Notes under the pieces: model-generated | Told to the model about the DNA's origin: nothing | The model's database searches: none | The model's input: the letters and a program-made list of their open reading frames with translations, nothing else | Assembly: GCF_000350225.1 (NCBI RefSeq) | Contig: NW_005179093.1 | Location: forward strand, 108,932 to 172,931 | Source of the DNA: Chondrus crispus | Lineage: Eukaryota; Rhodophyta; Florideophyceae; Gigartinales; Gigartinaceae | DNA: 64,000 nucleotides | Reading direction: 5' to 3' | Shown here: positions 47,722 through 58,040 of the stretch, in pieces | Layout: each line of letters opens with the position of its first letter | Numbering within the stretch: position 1 is the stretch's first letter | Translations under genes and position numbers: made by a program

Positions 47722-49845
47722 ATTGCCGCTGATATCAGCACCGTGAAGCGGATTGAGATTACTGTCACCTCTGGAAACGCATTTCTCGCTGAAGAAGAGC
47801 GCCTGAAACGCTACTGCGGAGATGGAGATTGAAACGGGGACGCAGTGGAGGTAGCATCAGACTTGCTGACCGCAGGAAGTAACCGATTGCGTCGAAGAGG
47901 AGAATTCGATACTGTACTGAAATACAGAAATGCATTTCCATGCCAAATTTTGAAGGCAAAACCACACCTCTGCTCGTCACACTACAAACACCTGACAGGC
48001 CTTCTGGGCGTGCCCGTGAACGGTAAACGCCGACGTCGACATGGGGCAAGGATGAAGAGTATTCATGCCTCGTAGCAACAAACGCGATGCGAGGAAGGAA
48101 GTTTAATCAGCAGTACGACGTGAAGTGCTTAGCTTTTTCACAATTGTACATGTTTGAATAGCTCCCTGCAGAGCAATTCTAAACGAAACTTTCTTTTTAC
48201 TTCCAAGAGAACGGCATGTGTCATGGGCTTGACGCTAGACACGTTTGCGAAACCACTACTGGGCCTTGTGCGCGAGAATTGTAGGTTTAATCGATAATGA
48301 AGCGGTGTGCGCAGAAGCCGAATCTCTCTATTCTTTTCTCTTGTCTCTTAACGAGCTTCGTACTGCACAATTTTCGTCGTGCGAAGCTTCCATAGAATGC
48401 GGCTCCCGCAGGAGTTGCATTTCACTTGCGACGTTGGCGTTAGCTCCACAATCTGACCGCATCCCTATGCAATGCAACCAACGCATCGAAGAAGCACACA
48501 GAGTCAGCACGGACGGTGTAAACCAAAAATAAATCTCTAGCAGAAGAGATGATTAACATACTCCGCATTTGTACTTCATGGTTCTCTTGAAAGGGGCCGC
48601 AAAATGCTTTTAGTTGCAGTCGAGCTGATGTTAACTTCGGTGAAGCGCAGTAGATGTTGGGCAGGGCAGGGCGGGGCGGTGTGAAAACGCTCTTGAAAGT
48701 GGTGCAGAAGTGTGTAGCGGTTCCGAGTAGGTAGCCGACGACTTATGACCAAGTCACAGGCAGGGTGCCCAGCTTGAAGGAACCCGATTTCCAGGCCCTT
48801 CTGAAATTTGTATTACAGTACTTAGAATAAGGCAATAGCGCTTTCATGGGTAAGGGTGGCAGTAAAAATACCATGCCTTTACTAGGTCGACATTCACTGC
48901 ACAAAATCGTTTACCCAATCCTCCTCTCACAGCAACTGTCGCCTTATCCGGTCGCATAATCTGGACTGGTTCAGGTATTCTATCGGTTTTGGATATGACA
49001 TCCTAACCGAATAAGTGCGTTAACGTCAAAAAAATGCTGTCAAGACGAAAAGTTCAACGATCTTTGCAGCATCCTACTCATGTTGGCGACCGCTCCTTGA
49101 GTTGAGAGGAGGCGCCGGTAAGCCGCCATCCAAAAGAAACTGGAAGTTGCACAAATGCTCCTTCTCGGTGCATGTCGGATAGAATACACAGGCGAGTAGA
49201 ATTACTACAATCCTTCTAGATAGAGGAGTTGCTTACCCTTACCGCGTGTTTCAAAGAGACCATGAATACAATTTGAGATGTCCAGTAACCGAGCGTTTTT
49301 CTGAAATAGGATAAGGATTGGACATACCAGCGGAGCCTTAACTCTCGACTTTGGAACACGTTCTTATTGTGACGATCATGAATGGAATTGAGGTACTCCA
49401 AGGTTCTGTCATCTAATTGCTTGCTGTCTGTGCTGATCTTCGTCAAAATACAGACGTGTCTGACGGCGCTGGCCCAGATATCGGCGTCTCGGCAAGGGGA
49501 AACAAATACGCAACAAATGGTTAGACTTTTCCTGCGACTACAGAAAAAGTGCTACCTACTGAACGATGCACCCAGGTGCGTACACGTGATATAGCGAGAG
49601 TATTTCAGCGGCACGTTAGTTGTCCGACTTCGCGACTGCAACATAGGAGAACCGCTTTACACAACTCAATGGTCTACGGCATACCAACGCAAGTGAACAA
49701 TATGCACAAATCGGCCGCAACCCATAGAAGAAGCTGCCTTCACCCGAACAATGGGCTACACGCAACGCGATGCATGCAACAAGTAGACAAAAAACCGTTT
49801 CGACTTCCTGAAATAGCGCGGAAAGTTTACGATAGAGTTGGGAAT
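47722..49845. other. Intergenic, no gene seen
   Basis: The longest gene-poor stretch in the second half (2.1 kb), between the 5' end of TRAPPC10 and the 3' end of P1. Only short unrecognised frames, the longest about 95 codons. TACAGTAC occurs near 48812. I scanned for tRNA-like arms and common spliceosomal RNA motifs and found none by eye. Confidence 0.45.
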
Positions 49846-50295
49846 CTAGTCGAAGAGATCGAAATCCATCTCTTCCTCTTCTTCTGACTCTGACTCTTCC
49901 TTCTTCTCTTCCTCGGCAGCGGCGGCGTCGCCACCGGCTGCGCCGGCAGCTGGTGCAGCGCCGGAAGCTGGAGCGGCGCCAATGTTGTTGATCAGGTCGT
50001 CGATCTTAACGGTCTCGAGAAGCTTGGCAAACATCGACGGCCAGTATGGCTCAACAGTGATGCCGGCGGCTTCAGTGAGGGTCTTAATCTTGTCCTCCTG
50101 CAGTGCAAGAAATGTCAGGTCGCAGCGCGCGGCTAAAGGTTAGCTGACTTGCATGAATGGAGAGTGGCGTCGCGCAGCTGTTCGGTGAAACACGCTGGCC
50201 GCGTGACGCGGGCGCAAACTTACTGTGATCGCGATACCGTCGTCGTGGAGAACGAGGGCTGCGTAGACGCACGCCATTTCGTTTGTTTCAGCCAT
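49846..50295 (-). CDS. RPP1: 60S acidic ribosomal stalk protein P1, two exons
   Basis: Exon 1 is 50224-50295 and exon 2 is 49846-50097, giving 107 residues, the normal size. The intron (126 bp) has a GTAAGT donor, CTAAC at 50139-50143 and a CAG acceptor. Exon 1 encodes MAETNEMACVYAALVLHDD with GIAIT; exon 2 continues EDKIKTLTEAAGITVEPYWP, then MFAKLLETV. The Ala/Gly-rich hinge (AAPAAGAAGGDAAAA) and acidic tail ending EMDFDLFD are those of P-proteins. The usual eukaryotic end is DDDMGFGLFD, so DFDLFD is a slight variant. P1 pairs with P2 on uL10 to form the stalk that recruits elongation factors. It is head-to-head with UBLCP1. Confidence 0.95.
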
Positions 50296-50811
50296 CGAGA
50301 GAGAGGTGATCGTTGGACGCAAGGCAGGGATGAAAGAAGGGTGTGAACAATGGCGATCAGTATCTTCAGAAGCGCTGCGAGGGTCAGGGCACGGTGGCAT
50401 TGACTTGAACCGGGTGGCGACGGCAATCGCCGCAGCGGCGGTCGTCGCCCAAAATTACAGCACCGATACCTAGTTGGACTGTAATTCCAGTTCGAGGGAG
50501 CATTACAAACGTCCTGACCATTACAGCTGTTCAGTGCGGCTACTATTATACACGTGTACATCGAGTCCCTCTGTACACGTCTCAATGTCGCCAAGAGTTG
50601 CGATGCATCCTTGTTTATGCCGGCTTTCGGGCCTAATCGACAGCTATCGCGTCCTACCTTGAAGGTACCCTTGGTACAACTCAAACCCTTTATCACACCT
50701 CTTGAGACAGCTCTTTCTCGGTCAGCTCTTGTGCCACACTTTCTCTACACTCAGTCTTCGCGATATTGCTCAGGTTTCAATTCGCAGCAACTTGCCGTGC
50801 CTCTTATTATC

Positions 50812-51870
50812 ATGGAACCCGAGCTGCAAGGGCCGCCGAAAGATGACACCTGCGGCGAACCTGATGAGCTAGCTTTACGAATCAAATGGGGTCCCTCCAC
50901 CTATCCAGTCGAGCTTACTCCCGAAAGTACCATTGCCGATCTCAAGCAATTGCTTTTTCAGCTAACCGATGTCCTACCGATGCGTCAGAAGGTCCTTGGC
51001 CTTCCAAAGGTATCAGGTCGCCCCCCAGCTGACGACCTACCGCTGGCGTCCTTATCTCTCCGCCAAGAGCAGAAGCTTCTGCTCATAGGGTCACGAGAGG
51101 CTGACATTTCTGGCGTCAACCTAGGGCAACACGAATCCATGTTTGTCGTCAACGACTTGGACGTTGAATACGATGCCGATGACATGAAGACAGACCCAGC
51201 CACTCTGCGTATGAAGCCAGCTCACCTCCGTCGCCTGGAGAGAAGGGTTACATCCACAGAGTTCAGAATCATCAATCCGCCTCGTCAGGGCAAGAAGCTT
51301 CTCGTTTTGGACCTGGACTATACGCTATTCGATTGCCGCAGTGCTGCAGATAACTTCAATGACTTAGCCAGACCAGGCTTGCATCCTTTCTTGGCATCAG
51401 TTTATCGGTTTTACGATATAGTTGTGTGGTCTCAGACCTCTTGGCGCTGGCTGGAGGCCAAGCTGACCGAGCTGTCCATGCTCTCCTCCGAGCATTACAA
51501 ACTGTCCTTCGTCCTGGACCGTACTTCTATGTTTGAAATTCAATCATGGCGAGGTGACCAGCAAGTCTCGCATGAGGTCAAAGCCTTGGAGATTATTTGG
51601 CGTAAGTTTCCCGAGCGCTGGACACCGGCCAACACTGTTCACATTGACGACCTGTCCAAGAATTTTGCTTTGAATCCACAATCCGGTCTAAAAATCTCGG
51701 CCTTCAAAAATGCTCCAGTGACGAGACACAATGACCGCGAATTGTTTCAACTAGAGAAATATCTCACACGCATTGCAGAGAGGGAAACGGACTTTACAAA
51801 GCTGAAACATAAACAGTGGAAGCGCTATTGCGATTTGTACAATACGAGCACGGCCTCGAAGAACCAATAG
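50812..51870 (+). CDS. UBLCP1: Ubiquitin-like domain-containing CTD phosphatase 1
   Basis: A 352-residue protein starting at the ATG at 50812 (human 318). The N-terminal ubiquitin-like domain spans about residues 15-100 (LRIKWGPSTYPVELTPESTIADLKQLL, RQKVLGLPKVSGRP). The FCP1/SCP-type HAD phosphatase domain follows, with the catalytic motif LVLDLDYTLFD (Asp167 and Asp169), then RPGLHPFLASVYRFYDIVVWSQ and the HIDDLSKNF motif. In animals the enzyme dephosphorylates nuclear proteasome and restrains its activity. The frame is open upstream to 50554 but the upstream part is not conserved. P1 is divergent upstream with about 500 bp between, which may be a shared promoter. Confidence 0.94.
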   Translation: MEPELQGPPKDDTCGEPDELALRIKWGPSTYPVELTPESTIADLKQLLFQLTDVLPMRQKVLGLPKVSGRPPADDLPLASLSLRQEQKLLLIGSREADISGVNLGQHESMFVVNDLDVEYDADDMKTDPATLRMKPAHLRRLERRVTSTEFRIINPPRQGKKLLVLDLDYTLFDCRSAADNFNDLARPGLHPFLASVYRFYDIVVWSQTSWRWLEAKLTELSMLSSEHYKLSFVLDRTSMFEIQSWRGDQQVSHEVKALEIIWRKFPERWTPANTVHIDDLSKNFALNPQSGLKISAFKNAPVTRHNDRELFQLEKYLTRIAERETDFTKLKHKQWKRYCDLYNTSTASKNQ

Positions 51871-52108
51871 AACAACAGCTGAAGGAACAATTAGCCATGC
51901 CTCTATTGTCAAAATGATGGGACCCTGGTGCACGAAAAAATCCGATGATGACGAAGCTAGGTCATCCCTGCCTAAGGCAAACCGGTTCTCTTTCGTAGAA
52001 AAGACGTTTGAGGCAGGATTAAGCATGGCCGCAATCTGACATCAGGTCAGAGCAGTGGCGTCCTTCCCGGGGCGCTTGTCTGTGTATACTATAATACACC
52101 ACCGCTCC

Positions 52109-53387
52109 CTATTCTGAAGCAGAACCAGCTTCATACTCGTCGCTGTCCTCTTCATGGGCAGAGGACTCTGAAAGCTCCTCTCCGCTGTAATCAGACGGTA
52201 GCTCCGTGTTTCTTGTCGGATTCGGTTGCACAGCGACTCTGCTGCGCCTCGATCGTCCCCCGTTCTCGATGATGTTGCTGAGCAGTTTTAAAGAAGCATA
52301 GCGCACATCGTGTTAAGGGTATGTTCAACGTTGAAGTAGTTAGAAAAGAAAAATCTAGAACTCAAGAATAGTTCATGACATATCACAATGGATGCAAAAA
52401 AAAAGATGAAACAAACCTTGTATCAAGCCCAGCAAGCTCTTTTTCTTGTTCAAGTCTCGCCCGATGAACGGCAACTTCTTTCCTCGTCAGTGATGTTGGG
52501 TCTGGATCTTCAATTCCCTTCTGCCGTAGATATTCCAACACCGCGGTGCATTTGTCTGGAACAGATTTGCCTCGCATTCGCGCGGGCGGGGCCATAGAGC
52601 CGAGTTGCCTGCAAATGCTACGCAGCTTTTCCAGACGTCTTTCAGCAGAGGTGTTTGGGCGCGAGCGCTTCGCTGGCCGAGGAGTTGAAGTCGGTGCAAC
52701 AACCTTTCTGGAATTCGCGCCAATTGTTTGAATACTGGGTGACTGATTTAGATGGGAAACGGAGCTTCCCTTTTTCGCAGGCCTTGGTCTAGACTCCGCT
52801 TTCTCTGACTTCGGATCAAGTTTACTGCCTCCAACACCATTATCGAAAGCTTCGTCGTCATCATGGACAGTTTCATCGATGTTCTCGTCATCTTCATCCT
52901 CATCGACGACAGTTCGAGCTCTTCGCTTTCTTTGCATGGGCACAGTCGGTTCCGATTTTTTCATTTGCACGCTGGGATGTTCGTTCTCATCCACAGAATC
53001 CTGGGCTGCAGTACCTGCCAGAGCAGCATGGCCACCAGCGGCAGCGGCAGAACTTTTCGTTTTTGTGCCGTGTTTGCCCACATCCCTTTTCACTTGGTTT
53101 CCATTCGCGATGCCCTTATCTGAATTCGGCTTTGAGACAGGAGAAGGCTGTTGAGCAGGTTGCGAGATCTCCTGTGCATGTCCGTTTAACACATTCTTCA
53201 GTGCGTCACGAATGGAATGCTTCAGGGCCCGCATGTCAGGCCCGGCTCGTTCGCCGATCTCCTTTATTACCCTTTCACGTACTATTTTCCCAGTCGTTTT
53301 ACTCAGGTCTGCACCATCCAAGATGCGTCGCACAAGAGATTCCATTTCATTTTGTGTGATACCAAGACCTTCCGCTTTAGCAGACAT
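52109..53387 (-). CDS. HIRIP3-like histone chaperone (DEK_C and CHZ regions), two exons
   Basis: Exon 1 is 52417-53387 and exon 2 is 52109-52277, 379 residues in total. The 139-bp intron has a GTTTGT donor, TTCTAAC (CTAAC at 52339-52343) and a CAG acceptor. The N terminus (about residues 8-65) looks like a DEK C-terminal-type DNA-binding domain: MESLVRRILDGADLSKTTGK and ALKHSIRDALKNVL. A long acidic and basic disordered middle follows (DEDEDDENIDETVHDDDEAF). The C-terminal block LEKLRSICRQLGSMAPPARMRG, then ELAGLDT joined to SNIIENGGRSRRS, matches the CHZ-containing end of HIRIP3, where the junction reads LD.SNII followed by basic residues. HIRIP3 relatives bind H2A-H2B. The orthology call is moderate because the middle is unalignable. 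Confidence 0.75.
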
Positions 53388-53877
53388 TTCGAGCTCTCAG
53401 GTTCACCAAACAAAATGGCTGTTGTCTTCCCGGTTACAAGAATGCGGCAAGAGAGAGACTGGATTTCTGTTCCAACACCGAGATTGAAATAAGCGAGCGA
53501 CGAAGACAACTGCGTGAGGAGTATGGATGTTCTGCTGTCTTAACAAGCAAACGTCTACCAGGCTTTCAGGGCATGGGAGTGAGCCGCTGTGGCTCAGGTT
53601 ACTGTACTACGGTGCTCTTGGTACTGCACGCTGGTGCACAGGCAAGGGAAAAGACCCGATCAATTTTCTATTCCCCGCCAAAACATCCCAGCGATGACAG
53701 TAATGCACTGTGTACCCAAGGGTATTGGCTGTATAGCACTGTAGAGTGACCTCGACGTAAATACTCCCTATCGTAGACGAGTCCTCCGTTGGCGAACTTC
53801 CAGTGTTGAGAATTCCGTACGGCCGACGACATTCTCTACACCCCTCTCTACACCCCCATCGTTTGCATCTTGCGCTC

Positions 53878-54450
53878 ATGTGCGGTGTCCCATTTGCAGC
53901 ATTTATCCTGTCCCCTCCAATTCGGCTGAAGACGTTTCATGCCTCTTGCCCTCTCAGCCCGTCTCGGCCCAAAAATGCGGCGAGAGTAGGGCCGGTGATG
54001 CAGGTGAAAGACCCAAGCTCTGAGGACGAATCGCTGCCCGACAACGACTTGCTCTCACGCCTCAACTCCGTACCAGACGCGACCCGGAAACCCGGCCGCA
54101 GTCAACATCTTGTGGATTCGCCAGGACGTATTCGCGAGGTTTATACATACTTTACGGAGCAACTTAGACCTGATATCGAAGGCCTACTCGAAAACCCATT
54201 TAATCTGATCAGCCTTGCTTTTATTGCGATACTGTTTGGTTTTTTCGCGGCTACTTCTGCGGCTACTATTATTGGTTCTGTTGCGGACTGGGATCCTCTC
54301 GCAGCTGCCGTTCTACTCGTCTGGACGGAAGGCTTCACAAAGTACTATTACGGTCTAAAAGACAAATCCAGGCTTCTGCAGCTTATAAACGCTTTTAAAA
54401 TCGGCCTGATCTACGGAATGACTGTGGACGCTTTCAAGCTCAGTACGTAA
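53878..54450 (+). CDS. ycf20: Nuclear-encoded Ycf20-like plastid membrane protein
   Basis: 190 residues from the ATG at 53878; an in-frame ATG at 53803 would add 25. The N-terminal part (RLKTFHASCPLSPSRPKNAARV) resembles a transit peptide. The conserved C-terminal part carries NPFNLISLAFIAILFGFFAA, TIIGSVADWDPLAAAVLLVW, and INAFKIGLIYGMTVDAFKL, the DUF565/Ycf20 signature, with two or three membrane segments. In green algae Ycf20 homologues affect non-photochemical quenching and carotenoid content. ycf20 is plastid-encoded in several red algae, so a nuclear copy is either a transferred gene or one of the separate nuclear paralogues known from plants. The cyclin L gene starts 57 bp downstream on the same strand. 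Confidence 0.82.
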   Translation: MCGVPFAAFILSPPIRLKTFHASCPLSPSRPKNAARVGPVMQVKDPSSEDESLPDNDLLSRLNSVPDATRKPGRSQHLVDSPGRIREVYTYFTEQLRPDIEGLLENPFNLISLAFIAILFGFFAATSAATIIGSVADWDPLAAAVLLVWTEGFTKYYYGLKDKSRLLQLINAFKIGLIYGMTVDAFKLST

Positions 54451-54506
54451 ATCATATTGAATTGAATTGGCAAAGAAAGGCGAATTAGTTTCGGCTTCCA
54501 GGAGGT

Positions 54507-55451
54507 ATGCAAAGCGGACAAGGCGGCATCACAAGCTCAATGTTTGTGTCACCATCAGAACAAGACGGTATTTCCAGAAGAGCTGAGACGAACCAACTGG
54601 CATATGCAGCGGACCTGATACGAGAATGTTGTCTCACTCTCCGACTATCGCAGTCAGCATGCTCCACTGCCCAAATGTTCTTCCACAGATTCTATGCTCG
54701 TGTCTCGCTTCGTGCTCACCCCAGTATATGGGCCGCGGGCGCAGCAATCTTGCTCTCGGCCAAGCTAGCTGACCAGCCTCGAAACTTGCGACATATCTCA
54801 AATGCAATTTACGATCGTCTTGGAGCATGGGAAGGCACTAAAGACGTAGTAGATATAAACGAAGTACAAAGGCGGCGTCCTCTGGACTTTTTCGGAGTGG
54901 ATGGTTACGACTGGAAGCATGAGCTGATCGCGATAGAACGGCATATTCTGAAAGAGCTAGGTTTTCGGCTACGAGTTGAACTCCCTCACAAGTTTGTGCT
55001 CATTTTTGTGAATACACTTCGGGACAAAGGAGGTGCACCTGCTTGGACGGACCCAAGCGTAAAGCCGTTTCGCGCGTTCTTGCAACACTCATGGAATTAC
55101 GCGAATGATGTGATGAGGATCCGGCTGTGCATTTGTGAAGAACCTGAGGTAATTGCCGTTGCATGCATAGCTCTCGGTGCCCAAAAGAGCAACATTCAGT
55201 TGCCAGAGGGTTGGCAAATAGTGTTTGGAAGTAATAAGGATGAATGCGCGAGGCTGGAGAAGGAAATATTGCATTCATACGCGATGCCGTCGTCGAAGGG
55301 CTTGCTGCTCGACTTCTCAATGACACCTGCTTTCGAAAGATTTCACCCAAAGAAGCCTACTCAGAGCACGAAACGAGCGAGATCTTTTAGTGATACAGTT
55401 TTAACAGGCCAGGGAGAAATCGCTCGGAAGAAACGTAGCCGTTTTGGTTAA
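54507..55451 (+). CDS. CCNL: Cyclin L-type transcription/splicing cyclin
   Basis: A 314-residue cyclin. First box: QLAYAADLIRECCLTLRLSQSACSTAQMFFHRFY, AAGAAILLSAKLADQPRNLRHISNAIY. Cyclin L markers follow in YDWKHELIAIERHILKELGFRLRVELPHKFVLIFVN. The second box reads WNYANDVMRIRLCICEEPEVIAVACIALGAQKSNIQLP. Cyclin L partners CDK11-type kinases and works in splicing in the nucleus. Animal cyclin L has a long Arg/Ser-rich tail. Here the protein ends soon after the second fold in a short basic tail (ARKKRSRFG), like minimal cyclin L of some protists. Cyclin K/T is the alternative. Confidence 0.85.
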   Translation: MQSGQGGITSSMFVSPSEQDGISRRAETNQLAYAADLIRECCLTLRLSQSACSTAQMFFHRFYARVSLRAHPSIWAAGAAILLSAKLADQPRNLRHISNAIYDRLGAWEGTKDVVDINEVQRRRPLDFFGVDGYDWKHELIAIERHILKELGFRLRVELPHKFVLIFVNTLRDKGGAPAWTDPSVKPFRAFLQHSWNYANDVMRIRLCICEEPEVIAVACIALGAQKSNIQLPEGWQIVFGSNKDECARLEKEILHSYAMPSSKGLLLDFSMTPAFERFHPKKPTQSTKRARSFSDTVLTGQGEIARKKRSRFG

Positions 55452-56203
55452 GCTAAGTGCAGAGGGGCCTATGTGTCTTTGTATTGTTGTAGACGTCACT
55501 AAAGAAACATCGCTTTCAATTTTCTACTGTGGCGGCACGGTATGGAACGAGAAGGGCATCTAGAGTTTTATACAGAATGAAAAACGCTTTTGTCTCGCGG
55601 TGACTGGTGAAGTGGGCTACCCGAATGAATACAAGAGAAAGCTCTTCAACACAAGTGCTGTGGAAAGAATGCGGCCGAAATCTGATTTTGTTAAAAGAGA
55701 CAGACAACCCAGATAGCAGATAAAGTAGGGGCGAGCGTGCACAGTATGCTGCACTGCAGATGTCACAAGTAAAAAAAAAGTCGCGAATCGCAGTGTCAGA
55801 GATGACATAACTCGAGGAGGCGCAAAGGCGGGAAAGGTCGGAAACGGCTCAAAATTACGCGGGAACCCTTATGCTCGCGCGGAGACCAGCGCTTACCAAC
55901 CTTCACCTCCGTCATTTTTTATTCAAAAAAAAACATTCTTCCCCAGTCCAATGCCATCGGGGACCCCTCCGACCCAAACTGTCTCCCGGCGATGTGACTT
56001 TTCAGGTCCACCTCTACGCGCCAATTGCCAAGTCATCGCGACATCACGTCACCACTCTGCTTGCCCACTTGCTCACGAAACCCCTCAAGTCATCCCGGCC
56101 GGCCCGGGAACAGGGAAGGGGCCCACCACCATCTCGCCTACCCAATCCGTCTCAAACCGTGCATGCTGGCATCGACGTACAAGCCTCGCGCGTCCCGCGC
56201 AAC
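55452..56203. other. Intergenic, upstream of the histone variant
   Basis: No conserved protein. The frame of the H3 variant is open upstream to 55871, but that part looks like leader sequence without H3 similarity. Confidence 0.4.
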
Positions 56204-56834
56204 ATGCCGCCGCGAACCCCACGCACCCCGCGCACCCCCCGTACCCCACGCCAACCAGGGTCCGTCGGCGGACCTCGCAATCGACGCGTCACAAGAAAGT
56301 CGGTCGCCCCCTCCAGAAGAGTATCCGTTTCCACTCAGAGCCCAACGCGTGCTCCCCCATCGCTCACCAAAGCTGGCTCCGCGCGCGCGGCGAGAGCCGC
56401 CAATCCACGGCCGCATAGATTCAGACCGGGCACAAGAGCCATCATGGAGATCAGGAAATACCAGAGATCCACTAACCTGCTGCTCAGACGGTTGCCCTTC
56501 GCTCGCCTCGTTAAGGAGGTGACAACCACTTTTCATCACTCGCTAAGGTACGTCGATTAGCTAACTGCTTAACCGCTCCTCTGCACCAGGCAACCCCGAA
56601 TGCTAACTTCTTATTATCTCGTGTCGCACTGCTATGTGTGTTATGACGTTTCGTAGATGGCGAGTCGATGCTCTCGAAGCATTGCAAGAAGCAAGCGAGG
56701 ATTTTTTGGTTGGGGTGATGGAGGACGCCAATCTCTGCGCCATGCATGGGAAGAGAATCACTATCATGCCCAAAGACATCCACCTTGCTCGTCGTATACG
56801 CGGACTGCGAAATGACCCTTCAAGTAACATGTGA
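56204..56834 (+). CDS. CENH3: Centromeric histone H3 variant (CENP-A/CENH3-like), two exons
   Basis: Exon 1 is 56204-56547 and exon 2 is 56657-56834, 173 residues. The 109-bp intron has donor GTACGT, CTAAC at 56603-56607 and acceptor TAG. The fold is H3: [79 protein letters not shown]. The tail is not H3-like: it opens [17 protein letters not shown] (a TPR tandem) and lacks the canonical ARTKQTARKS. At the position of H3 Phe78 there is Trp (residue 116, in [14 protein letters not shown]), a common CENP-A feature. Loop 1 is not lengthened, unlike human CENP-A. CENH3 replaces H3 at centromeres and founds the kinetochore. The divergent tail, Trp and intron argue against canonical H3. Confidence 0.85.
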
Positions 56835-58040
56835 TTCCCATTTAAGCTCACCGGCGGATTCTTTCCGCATCCAGCTCTGTGTCAAAGTGTAAAAATAAGT
56901 TTCGTGCACAGGTGCAATCGCAAGAAGTCTCAGATGTCATTGGCAGCGAAATGTGGACACATTCCCAAAACCGCTCACCAGCTCCCTTCTCCACATTTAG
57001 CGGCTCAAGCATTGCAGCAATTCACGCAATACGACCCCTTGTGGTCTCATCAAACCAACCTTGCGGAAGTGGGCTCAGTCGAATTGTGGCTGTCTTTTCC
57101 CTGTCATGAGAGCAAGCTCCTGTTCGGATCACGAAGCTCTGCTTCACCCGAGAAGCATGCATCCGATGAAGGATTCCCGTTGTGGTGGCAATGTGCTGTC
57201 TTTTAGCATTTCTTCTCAACCTATCCCAACCCATCTCAACGCTTCACTCATGTCGATGTGCTCATAATTCGTGCGCAGAAGTTGCAGATGCAGGCAGAGC
57301 TCACCCGAAATATCACGCACTGTTACTGTAGAAATCCCACCCGCTCACGGGCGGACCGCGAGGCTACCTAAGAATTACAGAGACCTCTGCTCGTGACGCA
57401 GACGCTCCCAGTACAGGAGTAACTTCCGCAGCCGGTGGCGGCTCTTGTCTCATCCTCCTACGTCGGCGCCCCATTTTTCGGTAATCGTACTTCTTTGTCC
57501 CAGCAAGGAGAGCAGCCGTCAATCCTACATTGCGTTGAGGCAAAACCTTGCTCCCGATCGCATGCCCGGGAGGTGCGCGGAAAGAGCTCGTGGGTACAAC
57601 AGTGAGCGGTGCGCTGGCAGAGTGTCAGAGCGGTGCGCTGGCAGTGTCAGAGGCATCAAGAAGGTGCATTGGTGCAAAGAGTGCTCTCGGCGAATGAGGG
57701 GCTCCAGGGGCTCCTTTAAGACAGCATGGATTATGGCGCACGCTGTACCGGTGGGTGCAAAATACTTCATCTGGGAGCCCCAGGGGGCAACCCAAATAAT
57801 GACTTTTTTCGCCGGATCTGCAGATTTTGGACTTTGTCATAGCCAAAGCCAGCGACCCCGGCTACGCATCGTCTCGAGCACCGTTGGCGTAAGACTCTAA
57901 TTGCATCCGAGCACAAACCTCCGACTCCTTAATACACACAGTCTTCAGTTAGTATCCCCAACGACTTGTACGCAGTTGTGCGCTCAGCCTTCCGAATCAA
58001 AGAAATTTTCGCCTTTTGCCAAATCTCAACCCTGTCAAAA
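56835..58040. other. Intergenic, with a short tandem duplication
   Basis: No gene recognised in 1.2 kb. At 57604-57649 the unit GAGCGGTGCGCTGGCAG is repeated twice, each followed by a GTGTCA-type string. A TACTGTA lies near 57324. The frame of the next gene is open upstream to 57966 but without an ATG. Confidence 0.45.

Noticed and set aside
55871-56203. N-terminal extension of the histone variant
   Set aside because: Lies in frame and has an ATG, but adds 111 Pro/His/Arg-rich residues with no counterpart in H3 variants.
57445-57900. 151-codon plus-strand frame
   Set aside because: Contains the short tandem duplication and has no recognisable domain; composition is not protein-like throughout.
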